Assembly (NCBI GenBank): GCA_964414425.1
Contig: CAYPWL010000004.1
Span: 1-64,000, forward strand
DNA: 64,000 nt
Reading direction: 5' to 3'
Origin: GYS-P2D sp964414425
GTDB lineage: Bacteria; Bacteroidota; Bacteroidia; Chitinophagales; Saprospiraceae
Below, in pieces: positions 45,221 through 52,121 of the stretch. Each line of letters begins with the position of its first letter. Position 1 is the stretch's first letter. Under the pieces are notes generated by a model. The model worked only from the letters and a program-made list of their open reading frames with translations, searched no databases and was not told the origin of the DNA. The position numbers and the translations under genes were made by a program.

Positions 45221-45257
45221 AAAATAAAAAGGGAAGCACATTATTCATGTACCTCCC
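45221..45257 (-). terminator. Rho-independent terminator after the sigma factor gene
   Basis: On the minus strand an 11-bp stem (GGGAGGTACAT with ATGTGCTTCCC, two wobble pairs) with loop GAATA is followed by TTTTTATTTT. It separates the sigma gene from mutY. Confidence 0.85.
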
Positions 45258-45285
45258 ATTGTATGCTTTTTCGCAGTTATGCTCG

Positions 45286-45825
45286 TTAAGCTGATAACTG
45301 GCTTCTTATCGTATTGTAGTTACCATATTGACCCATGATAGTTTTCTTGAGCTCTTTGCGAGCGAAGAAAATTCTACTCTTAACCGTTCCTAATGGAAGG
45401 ATTAGTTGATCTGCGATTTCTTGGTACTTGTATCCCTCGTAATGCATCTGAAATGGAATACGAATTGAATCTTCAAGATTTCTAATCATCGTCCCAAGCT
45501 CCTCCATCTGAATGTTGGTGCCCGCTCCATTACTCACTACAGTTTTACTAGAGTTAATAAAGTAAAGATTATCAGTAGTGTCAACGATGGTGTTGGCTTT
45601 CGTCTTTTTGCGATAATTATTGATGAAGATGTTCTTCATAATAGTGAATAACCATGCTTTTAGGTTAGTTCCGGCTCGAAACTTATCTCTATTAGTCATA
45701 GCTCTGAAGGCTGTCTCTTGATAGAGGTCTTTAGCCTCCTCATTGTCCTTAGTTAAATTGTAAGCGAAAGACTTCAATGATGGTGTTAGATCATCAAATT
45801 TAGCGTTGAAGTCAGCTTTGTTCAT
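45286..45825 (-). CDS. ECF-type RNA polymerase sigma factor
   Basis: I choose the ATG at 45825 (MNKADFNAKFDDLTPSLKSFAYNLT), which matches the start of Bacteroidota relatives; an ATG nine bases upstream and a longer start at 45879 are also in frame. The 179-residue product has region 2 (AKDLYQETAFRAMTNRDKF, LKAWLFTIMKNIFINNYR) and region 4 with helix-turn-helix (YKYQEIADQLILPLGTVKSRIFFARKEL). No anti-sigma gene is adjacent. A perfect terminator follows. The long 5' gap to 46008 presumably contains its promoter. Confidence 0.93.
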   Translation of the reverse strand: MNKADFNAKFDDLTPSLKSFAYNLTKDNEEAKDLYQETAFRAMTNRDKFRAGTNLKAWLFTIMKNIFINNYRKKTKANTIVDTTDNLYFINSSKTVVSNGAGTNIQMEELGTMIRNLEDSIRIPFQMHYEGYKYQEIADQLILPLGTVKSRIFFARKELKKTIMGQYGNYNTIRSQLSA

Positions 45826-46008
45826 TGTTAGCATAGCATAATATTTTTGACTTGTGAAAGATACTAAAATGTTTAACAAAATTGACCCACAAGATCAACA
45901 TTGTTTAAACATCAATGTGAAAACAATAAACAGATAGTTATAAATAGCTCATTATCAGCATCTTGTAAAGATGCCATTTGTAGCATATTTTCAAAATATT
46001 TTGAAAGT

Positions 46009-47103
46009 TTATTTTTGAGCGATTCTAAAAAGATAAAACGCGACAGCTAAAAAGAGCAAATTGGGCACCCAAACACCAATTATTGGCGGTACATCGAGAT
46101 TACTTGCAAAAGTCTCGCTAAACTTGGATAAGACAACATAAGCTGCGCCTAAGCCGACACCTAAGGCTAAGTGCATCCCCAATCCACCACGTATCTTCTT
46201 AGTGCCGATGGATGCTCCTATAAGTGTCAAGATGAATATAGAGAAGGGACCTGACGTCCGCTTGTAAGACTCAATGGTAAATCGCTTCGTGTTATCCAAC
46301 CCACGAACCTTTTCGTATGCTATATACTCATACAACTCAGGGGTGCTCATAATCTCCATCTGCTTGCTATGCCTGATAAAGTCTCCTGGCTTAATGTTGA
46401 TAGTAGTATCTAGCTCAGCTTCCTTGCCTCCAACTAATAGTTCTTCTGTTAGTCCTTTAAATGAGCGCATCTCATAATTCTTGGCCCGCCATTTCCCTGT
46501 CTCGCTTTGATAGGTCAGCTTTTCAGCCTTAAAGAATGACTCTAACTCTCCCTCTACATTAAATTTTTCTAATCTAAAGAGCTTAAGGGAGGAGTCCCTT
46601 CTGTAAAAGTATCGGCAATAGATCTTCTCATCCTCTGATATGAAAAACTGGATATCATTCGATAGTACTTTCTTGATTGACTTCTTGATATATTTACTCT
46701 TGAATTCGTTAAGGTGATAGGTGCTCTTAGGGATCACGTAATTCTCTCCCACCCAATGCACAGAAGCTACTATAGCTGCCCCGATAAGCATGGGCCTCAG
46801 TACACGATTATAGTGCATCCCAGAGGATAGCATCGCAATGATCTCCGAGTCCCTGGCCATTCTGGATGTAAAAAATATTACTGATAGAAACGCAAACAAC
46901 GGCCATAGCTCTCCATTAAGCCAAGGCAAAAAATGTGCATAATAGTCCAAAGCGACTTCCTTAAAGCTCAAGTCATTGGAGATAAACTTGCCGATCCGCT
47001 CACTTACATCCATAGCTACAGCAACCATGGAGATCAGTATGATGGTATAGAAAAATGTAACCAAGTACTTCTTGATAATATATTTATCGAGTTTCTTAAG
47101 CAT
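46009..47103 (-). CDS. LptF/LptG-type permease (YjgP/YjgQ family)
   Basis: The 364-residue inner-membrane protein starts MLKKLDKYIIKKYLVTFFYTIILISMVAVAMDVSERIGKF, a typical LptF/G N-terminus. It has two to three N-terminal helices (residues about 12-120), a periplasmic beta-jellyroll part (about 150-260), and three C-terminal helices (about 275-360). The conserved GENYVIPKSTYHLNEF lies before the periplasmic domain. Such proteins pair with LptB ATPase to extract lipopolysaccharide from the inner membrane. LptF and LptG cannot be told apart here. The partner genes are not in the window. Confidence 0.88.
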   Translation of the reverse strand: MLKKLDKYIIKKYLVTFFYTIILISMVAVAMDVSERIGKFISNDLSFKEVALDYYAHFLPWLNGELWPLFAFLSVIFFTSRMARDSEIIAMLSSGMHYNRVLRPMLIGAAIVASVHWVGENYVIPKSTYHLNEFKSKYIKKSIKKVLSNDIQFFISEDEKIYCRYFYRRDSSLKLFRLEKFNVEGELESFFKAEKLTYQSETGKWRAKNYEMRSFKGLTEELLVGGKEAELDTTINIKPGDFIRHSKQMEIMSTPELYEYIAYEKVRGLDNTKRFTIESYKRTSGPFSIFILTLIGASIGTKKIRGGLGMHLALGVGLGAAYVVLSKFSETFASNLDVPPIIGVWVPNLLFLAVAFYLFRIAQK

Positions 47104-47260
47104 CAGTGGTTATGTTCATCTTGGATTTTTAGTGAGAAGTATTAATCATATTTCTTAAACGATTATAAGCATGTTTCTATCATGTGTAGACGACATGAGA
47201 TTAGGCATATTTTTTTGAGTTTCTTTGTTATGCGTCTAAATCGCACAAGAGATCAATAGT

Positions 47261-48223
47261 ATGGAGCGCAAATCTACATCAAAGTGGTATGATAAGTTCT
47301 GTTCTGAGCATGGAGCTGACTTACCACTATTTTTTCATGGATGGTATCTGGATGCTGTCTGTGGAGATGGTCTATGGGGTGCAGCTGCTTACACTAAGGA
47401 TCAGCAGGTTTTGGCGATCTGGCCTTATTATATGAAGAGCAAGTATGGTCTCTCATACATAACTATGCCTTCACTTACCCCATATTTGGGGCCCTGGATC
47501 CCTGATCTCAAGGCGCAAAAGAATCATAAAAGATATGGGTATGAACATGCTGCAATAACTCAACTATGTGAGGATCTCCCCTCTGTACATTTTAGCACCA
47601 TCCATACACACCCCGATTTGGATAATCTACTTGCTGCACGATGGAAAGGCCATCAAGAAAAAACAAGATATACCTATAGATTAGCTCTCGGTGATCCAGA
47701 TGAAATATGGAACGGCATCAGCGACAAGCAGAGAAATACAATCCGTAAAGCTCAAAGCACACTTACGGTGTCAGAGTCTGATGACATCGATCTGTTCTAT
47801 ACATTTAATAAGAAGTCATTCAAGCGGCAAGGGTTACAGATACCTTATAGCCATGAGCTCATCAAAAACCTGGACCAAGCCTTGAGTATGAGATCACAGC
47901 GAACCATGTTGGTGGCGAAGGATCAATCTAATAACGTTCATGGGATGATTTACTTAGCTTATGATCAGCAGACAGTGTATCTGCTTGCCATTGGCAGTGA
48001 CCCTCAGTGGCGCAGTGACGGAAGTATTCCACTCTTGATATGGCATGCGATCCAACAATTCAGTGGGAGTCATCTGACCTTCGACTTTGAGGGCAGTATG
48101 ATCCCTAACATTGAGAAGTTCTTCAGGTCTTTTGGGGGACAACTGACTCCATATAGTAGGTTATTTGCCTCCAAGCACATCGGCGTTGATCTACTTCTAA
48201 CTCTTACTGGACGATATGGTTAA
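47261..48223 (+). CDS. FemAB/BioF2-like GNAT acyltransferase
   Basis: The 320-residue protein resembles the tandem-GNAT FemAB-like (GNAT_acetyltransf_6) proteins of Bacteroidota. It has an N-terminal part with LPLFFHGWYLDAVCGDG and WPYYMKSKYGLSYITMPSLTPYLGPW, and a C-terminal part with IWNGISDKQRNTIRKAQ and GMIYLAYDQQTVYLLAIGSDPQW...FDFEGSMIPNIEKFFRSFGG. Relatives transfer aminoacyl or acyl groups to cell-wall precursors or glycans. The next gene, a glycosyltransferase, starts eight bases before this stop, so the pair probably modifies a polysaccharide or glycolipid. Substrate unknown. Confidence 0.75.
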   Translation: MERKSTSKWYDKFCSEHGADLPLFFHGWYLDAVCGDGLWGAAAYTKDQQVLAIWPYYMKSKYGLSYITMPSLTPYLGPWIPDLKAQKNHKRYGYEHAAITQLCEDLPSVHFSTIHTHPDLDNLLAARWKGHQEKTRYTYRLALGDPDEIWNGISDKQRNTIRKAQSTLTVSESDDIDLFYTFNKKSFKRQGLQIPYSHELIKNLDQALSMRSQRTMLVAKDQSNNVHGMIYLAYDQQTVYLLAIGSDPQWRSDGSIPLLIWHAIQQFSGSHLTFDFEGSMIPNIEKFFRSFGGQLTPYSRLFASKHIGVDLLLTLTGRYG

Positions 48224-49292
48224 GAGGGCCCTGCTCATCGCTAATGTTGATCTTGCGGATGTCAATAATGCCGGCGTAGCTCTCAAAATCAATGGGCAAG
48301 CTCAAGCACTTAGAGATGATGGCCTAATTGTAGACACGGTTTATAACATCGGGACTAACATCGTCTTGAATAAAAAAACCATTAAACAACTCTCAGGCCT
48401 AAGCATACAACGGAAACTGACCTGGTTCAGTCATCTACAGCAGATAGATATCAAGGCATATAACCTGATCTGGCTCAGACATCAAGTGTGTACTCCCAGT
48501 ATGATCACATTCTTAGACACCGTGCGTCAGGATCATCCAGATATCACAATCATCATGGACATGCCGACCTATCCATATGACCAGGAGTGGTCAGGCCTAC
48601 TGGGATATGCGGCAATGAGCATGGATAGACATTATAGGTCCAAACTGAAAGACTATGTGGACCTGGTCACACACAGTGGACCGGAAAGAGAGATTTTCGA
48701 TATACCAACTGTATCAATGACCAATGGGATTGATGTTGATCAGTTTGAAGAGGCGGCACCCGAAGAAAAGGACCATACCCACATCTTAGCCATCGGCAAG
48801 TGGAGACACTGGCACGGACTGGATAGAATATTAGCAGGATGGGATAACCAAGCTAAGGCAACGCTACATGTTGTCGGTGATGGAGCATCTGTGCCGAGGC
48901 TCAAGTCACTATGTACAGAACATAAGCTCAGCAATATTCGCTTTTATGGACCACTGACTGGACCCCCCTTGGACGAGTTGGCCCGACAGTGTCATATCGC
49001 CATCGGAACACTGGGTATTCACAGAAAAGGAGTCCTTGTCAACTCGTCATTAAAACATAGAGAATACTGCAGTAGGGGAATTCCATTTATTTATTCGAGC
49101 GATGATCCTGATTTTAAGAACTGTACCTTTGCATTGAAGGTTACTGCTGATGATGTTCCGATTCCAATCGCTCAGCTCCTTGAGTTTGACAAGAGATGTC
49201 GCGATCAGAATCTGAGATCACAGATGAGGCCATATGCCACAGAACAGCTGTCTTGGAGACAGAAAATTTCGCAAGTTTTGGCGGCTGTATGA
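48216..49292 (+). CDS. Glycosyltransferase (GT4-like, GT-B fold)
   Basis: This 358-residue protein has the C-terminal GT-B donor-binding half typical of glycosyltransferase group 1: HILAIGKWRHWHGLDRILAGW, LHVVGDGASVPRLKSLC, IRFYGPLTGPPLDELARQCHIAIGTLGIHRKGV and LKHREYCSRGIPFIYS, with the conserved Glu in the last segment. The N-terminal acceptor half is less conserved. It overlaps the FemAB-like gene by eight bases and probably acts in the same glycan pathway. No membrane helix or signal is seen, so it should act at the cytosolic face. Confidence 0.85.
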   Translation: MVKRALLIANVDLADVNNAGVALKINGQAQALRDDGLIVDTVYNIGTNIVLNKKTIKQLSGLSIQRKLTWFSHLQQIDIKAYNLIWLRHQVCTPSMITFLDTVRQDHPDITIIMDMPTYPYDQEWSGLLGYAAMSMDRHYRSKLKDYVDLVTHSGPEREIFDIPTVSMTNGIDVDQFEEAAPEEKDHTHILAIGKWRHWHGLDRILAGWDNQAKATLHVVGDGASVPRLKSLCTEHKLSNIRFYGPLTGPPLDELARQCHIAIGTLGIHRKGVLVNSSLKHREYCSRGIPFIYSSDDPDFKNCTFALKVTADDVPIPIAQLLEFDKRCRDQNLRSQMRPYATEQLSWRQKISQVLAAV

Positions 49293-49346
49293 ACTCTTGA
49301 CAGCACTATCTACATTATTAACTGACATAATGACCGTAATCTGATG

Positions 49347-49365
49347 ATGGCAGAGATATTGCCAT
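49347..49365. promoter_or_regulatory. Inverted repeat upstream of grpE
   Basis: ATGGCA (49347-49352) and TGCCAT (49360-49365) form a perfect 6-bp dyad with a 7-base centre, 29 bases before the grpE start. It does not match the CIRCE heat-shock element. An operator or mRNA hairpin is possible, and chance cannot be excluded. Confidence 0.25.
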
Positions 49366-49393
49366 AAGAGAGTAAGGTAAATTGATAATAGTG

Positions 49394-49945
49394 ATGAGCA
49401 CAGAAGAAAAAGAAACTGAACAAGTAAAAGAGCAAGAAGCAGGACCTAAAAAGAAAAAGAAAAGAGGGCGCTTTTCTAAGACTGCTAAACTGGAAGACAA
49501 GATTGCTGAGCTTGAAGCAGACGTCGCAGAAGCGAAGGATAAATACATCAGGCTTTATGCAGAGTTTGATAATTATAAGAAGCGTACCGTCAAAGAGCGC
49601 CTTGATCTCATCAGTACAGCTGGGAGAGATACAATTTCTTCTCTTTTACCCGTTTTAGATGATTTTGATCGCGCTAAAAAAAGCGCTGACGATGAGTCTA
49701 CTAACGAGGTATTTACAGAAGGAGTCTCTTTAGTTTACAATAAGTTTAAAGGGCTACTCTCGTCTAAAGGCGTAACCGAAATGACGAGTACAGGAGAGGT
49801 CTTTGACCCAGAGTTACATGAGGCTATAACTGAGATTCCTGCACCAACAGAAGAAATGAAAGGAAAAATCATTGACACTATCGAGAAAGGATATATGCTC
49901 AATGATAAAATCATACGCCATGCGAAAGTTGTGGTAGGTAAATAA
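49394..49945 (+). CDS. grpE: GrpE nucleotide exchange factor
   Basis: I choose the ATG at 49394 (MSTEEKETEQVKEQE); an in-frame TTG at 49382 would add four residues. The 183-residue protein has a charged N-terminus, a long coiled coil (LEDKIAELEADVAEAKDKYIRLYAEFDNYKKRT), and the C-terminal beta domain with the signature FDPELHEAITEIPAPTE and GYMLNDKIIRHAKVVV. It releases ADP from DnaK. dnaJ follows after six bases, while dnaK is not in the window. The coupling grpE-dnaJ-gldH is notable. Confidence 0.96.
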   Translation: MSTEEKETEQVKEQEAGPKKKKKRGRFSKTAKLEDKIAELEADVAEAKDKYIRLYAEFDNYKKRTVKERLDLISTAGRDTISSLLPVLDDFDRAKKSADDESTNEVFTEGVSLVYNKFKGLLSSKGVTEMTSTGEVFDPELHEAITEIPAPTEEMKGKIIDTIEKGYMLNDKIIRHAKVVVGK

Positions 49946-49951
49946 TATAAC

Positions 49952-51106
49952 ATGGCAAAAAGAGACTTTTACGAGGTACTGGGAGTGCCTAAAGATGCAG
50001 ACGCTGGTGCGATAAAAAAGGCCTATCGCAAGGTGGCCCTGAAGTACCACCCCGACAAAAATCCTGATAATAAGGAGGCGGAGGATAAATTCAAAGAGGC
50101 CGCTGAGGCATATGAGGTCCTCAGTGATGCCGACAAAAAAGCTCGCTACGATCGATTTGGTCATGCTGGCGTAAATAATCAGGGCGGATTCGGTGGAGGA
50201 GGCTCGATGAATATGGAGGATATCTTCGAGCACTTTGGCGATATCTTTGGCGATGGAGGCAGTCCTTTTGAAAGCTTCTTTGGAGGAGGTCGCACCCGTA
50301 CTCGCACTGGGGGCCAACGAGGTTCTAATCTCAGAATAAAAGTCTCCCTCACCATGGAGGAGGCCGCTAAAGGAATCCAGAAAAAGATAAAAGTCAAAAA
50401 GCAAATCGCTTGTGACACCTGCAATGGTTCTGGTGCAAAGGATTCTAAGTCCGTAGCAACCTGTAACACTTGTGGCGGTAACGGAGTCGTCAGACAGATC
50501 AAAAATACATTCCTCGGACAGATGCAGACAACGGGTACTTGTCCTAACTGTAAGGGCTCTGGAAAAACCATCAGCTCATACTGTGGAAAATGTAAAGGTG
50601 ATGGTCGCATGTATGCCGAGGAGATGATAGAAATCGACATTCCTGCTGGTGTCGGAGAAGGTATGCAGCTCTCCATGAGAGGTAAGGGTAATGCTGGAAA
50701 GGCTGGTGGTCCTACAGGCGATCTATTAATCGTGATCGGAGAGCTCGAACACGAACACTTATTGCGCGATAACCATAATGTGATCTTTGATTTATTCCTC
50801 AATTTTGCAGATGCTGCACTGGGCACATCTGTACAAGTACCGACTATTGATGGGAAAGTAAAAATCAAGATTCCACCAGGAACTCCTGCTGGAAAAATCT
50901 TCAGACTCAAAGGAAAAGGATTTCCTGAAGTCCAAGGCTATGGCAAAGGAGATCAACTGATCAATGTCAATATCTGGACACCGAAGAAGTTAAATGCCGA
51001 AGAAACAGCAATGTTGGAAAAAATGCGTACGCTTCCTAATTTTCAACCAGCTCCAGATAAATCTGAAAAAGGATTCTTTGAGCGCATGAAAGACCTCTTT
51101 GAATGA
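49952..51106 (+). CDS. dnaJ: Molecular chaperone DnaJ
   Basis: The 384-residue protein is a class A J-protein. It has a J domain with HPD in LKYHPDKNPD (about 30-39), a Gly/Phe-rich region (GGFGGGGSMN), four zinc-finger repeats CDTCNGSG, CNTCGGNG, CPNCKGSG and CGKCKGDG (about 155-228), and the C-terminal substrate-binding domains ending EKGFFERMKDLFE. It stimulates DnaK ATPase and delivers clients. The stop overlaps the next gene's ATG (ATGA at 51103-51106), so translation is coupled to the gldH-like lipoprotein. Confidence 0.98.
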   Translation: MAKRDFYEVLGVPKDADAGAIKKAYRKVALKYHPDKNPDNKEAEDKFKEAAEAYEVLSDADKKARYDRFGHAGVNNQGGFGGGGSMNMEDIFEHFGDIFGDGGSPFESFFGGGRTRTRTGGQRGSNLRIKVSLTMEEAAKGIQKKIKVKKQIACDTCNGSGAKDSKSVATCNTCGGNGVVRQIKNTFLGQMQTTGTCPNCKGSGKTISSYCGKCKGDGRMYAEEMIEIDIPAGVGEGMQLSMRGKGNAGKAGGPTGDLLIVIGELEHEHLLRDNHNVIFDLFLNFADAALGTSVQVPTIDGKVKIKIPPGTPAGKIFRLKGKGFPEVQGYGKGDQLINVNIWTPKKLNAEETAMLEKMRTLPNFQPAPDKSEKGFFERMKDLFE

Positions 51107-51525
51107 GGATAATATTGTTCGCCTTAGTTGTGCTGTTAAGCTCATGCAGTCAATCTATGGACTACGTCAGCCAAAACCTAAGCGCCGGCTGGTCCGCAAG
51201 TAATGTGGTGAGTTTTAATTTGGAGCAGCGGGAAATAACAGCGGCTGAACTAGATATAATAATAGACCACAGCATAGACTATAGTTATGAGAACTTATAT
51301 CTCATCATCAGCACGAGTGGTGAGACTATAGCCTCTGATACGATCAGTCTTCAACTAGCCGACAGCCGTGGGTCATGGTTCTCTTCTTGTCGATCTGATC
51401 ATTGTGTATTCAGCTATCCATATGAACTGGGTGATTCCGCGGGCAATATATCAGAGGTTTCTATCCATCAATACTCGAGAGAAGAAGTGTTAAAAGGCAT
51501 CAATCAAATTGGCATCAAGCTTTGA
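51103..51525 (+). CDS. gldH: GldH-like gliding motility lipoprotein
   Basis: The 140-residue protein has a signal peptide with lipobox LLSSC (Cys 15). The body fits GldH: a Trp-containing start (GWSASNVVSFNL), a paired-strand segment YSYENLYLIIST, then DTISLQLADSRGSWFSS, VFSYPYELGDS and the ending VSIHQYSREEVLKGINQIGIKL. It is slightly shorter than usual GldH. GldH is one of the gliding lipoproteins needed for motility in Flavobacterium, function not resolved. Its ATG overlaps the dnaJ stop. The symbol is a family-based call. Confidence 0.7.
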   Translation: MRIILFALVVLLSSCSQSMDYVSQNLSAGWSASNVVSFNLEQREITAAELDIIIDHSIDYSYENLYLIISTSGETIASDTISLQLADSRGSWFSSCRSDHCVFSYPYELGDSAGNISEVSIHQYSREEVLKGINQIGIKL

Positions 51526-51583
51526 TTAATACTTTGTAATGTGCTAATCTTTTAATTTGGCGCTACCTAAAAATATACTTGCG

Positions 51584-51985
51584 ATGTCTGCACCAGAGAT
51601 CATCCAAAAACCTAAAGTCTCTATAGACCCAGATATATTAGCACAAATAGCAGCAATGCCGGCAGTAGAAAGCCAAGTTGTCGTGCATTGTGTTGTCTCA
51701 GCACCAGTCATGGGTGATCTGGGCATACGGATATGGCCTACTACCTACCTGTATAGTAACTCGGGAGGTCATCGCAGTGATTTAGTTCATCACGAGAATA
51801 TCAGCGCCTATCCCGATTGGCAATATATCAAGGCTGGTCGGTCGGGGTTTTTCACGCTATTCTTTAGTGGCTTGCCAAAGTCTGTCACCTCTTTTGATCT
51901 CATAGAGGAGATACCAGAATCACATGGATTTGAAGTTCGGGGCATCAACAGAAATCAGACAGATGTCTACTATGTTCGATTTTAG
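51584..51985 (+). CDS. Conserved small protein of unknown function
   Basis: I start it at the ATG at 51584 (MSAPEIIQKPKVSID) rather than the TTG at 51557. The 133-residue product has no signal peptide or membrane segment. It contains a beta-rich core: VVVHCVVSAPVMGDLGIRIWP, LVHHENISAYPDW, GFFTLFFSGLPKSVTSFDLIEE and FEVRGINRNQTDVYYVRF. I have the impression of a Bacteroidota-restricted family, but I can name no function. It sits between gldH and thrA on the same strand, with its own gap on each side. Confidence 0.65.
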   Translation: MSAPEIIQKPKVSIDPDILAQIAAMPAVESQVVVHCVVSAPVMGDLGIRIWPTTYLYSNSGGHRSDLVHHENISAYPDWQYIKAGRSGFFTLFFSGLPKSVTSFDLIEEIPESHGFEVRGINRNQTDVYYVRF

Positions 51986-52020
51986 GTAATCGTTCATTTG
52001 TACACTACTTGCATCAACCC

Positions 52021-52083
52021 ATGTCCACATTTATTACCCCTACCACAAGGGATTTTCTCATCTTTGTCAAAATTTTGAAATGA
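52021..52083 (+). CDS. Possible Thr/Ile-containing leader peptide before thrA
   Basis: A 20-codon frame, MSTFITPTTRDFLIFVKILK, starts with ATG at 52021, ends with TGA at 52081-52083, and lies 38 bases upstream of thrA. It contains four Thr (two adjacent) and three Ile codons, echoing the composition of threonine-operon leader peptides. A weak CCCT/AGGG hairpin over its middle is followed by ATTTTC, but no convincing terminator/antiterminator pair is visible. Translation is unproven and chance remains a real possibility. Confidence 0.3.
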   Translation: MSTFITPTTRDFLIFVKILK

Positions 52084-52121
52084 GTATTTAGTAGCTCGTT
52101 TCTATGGTTTAAGTATACATC

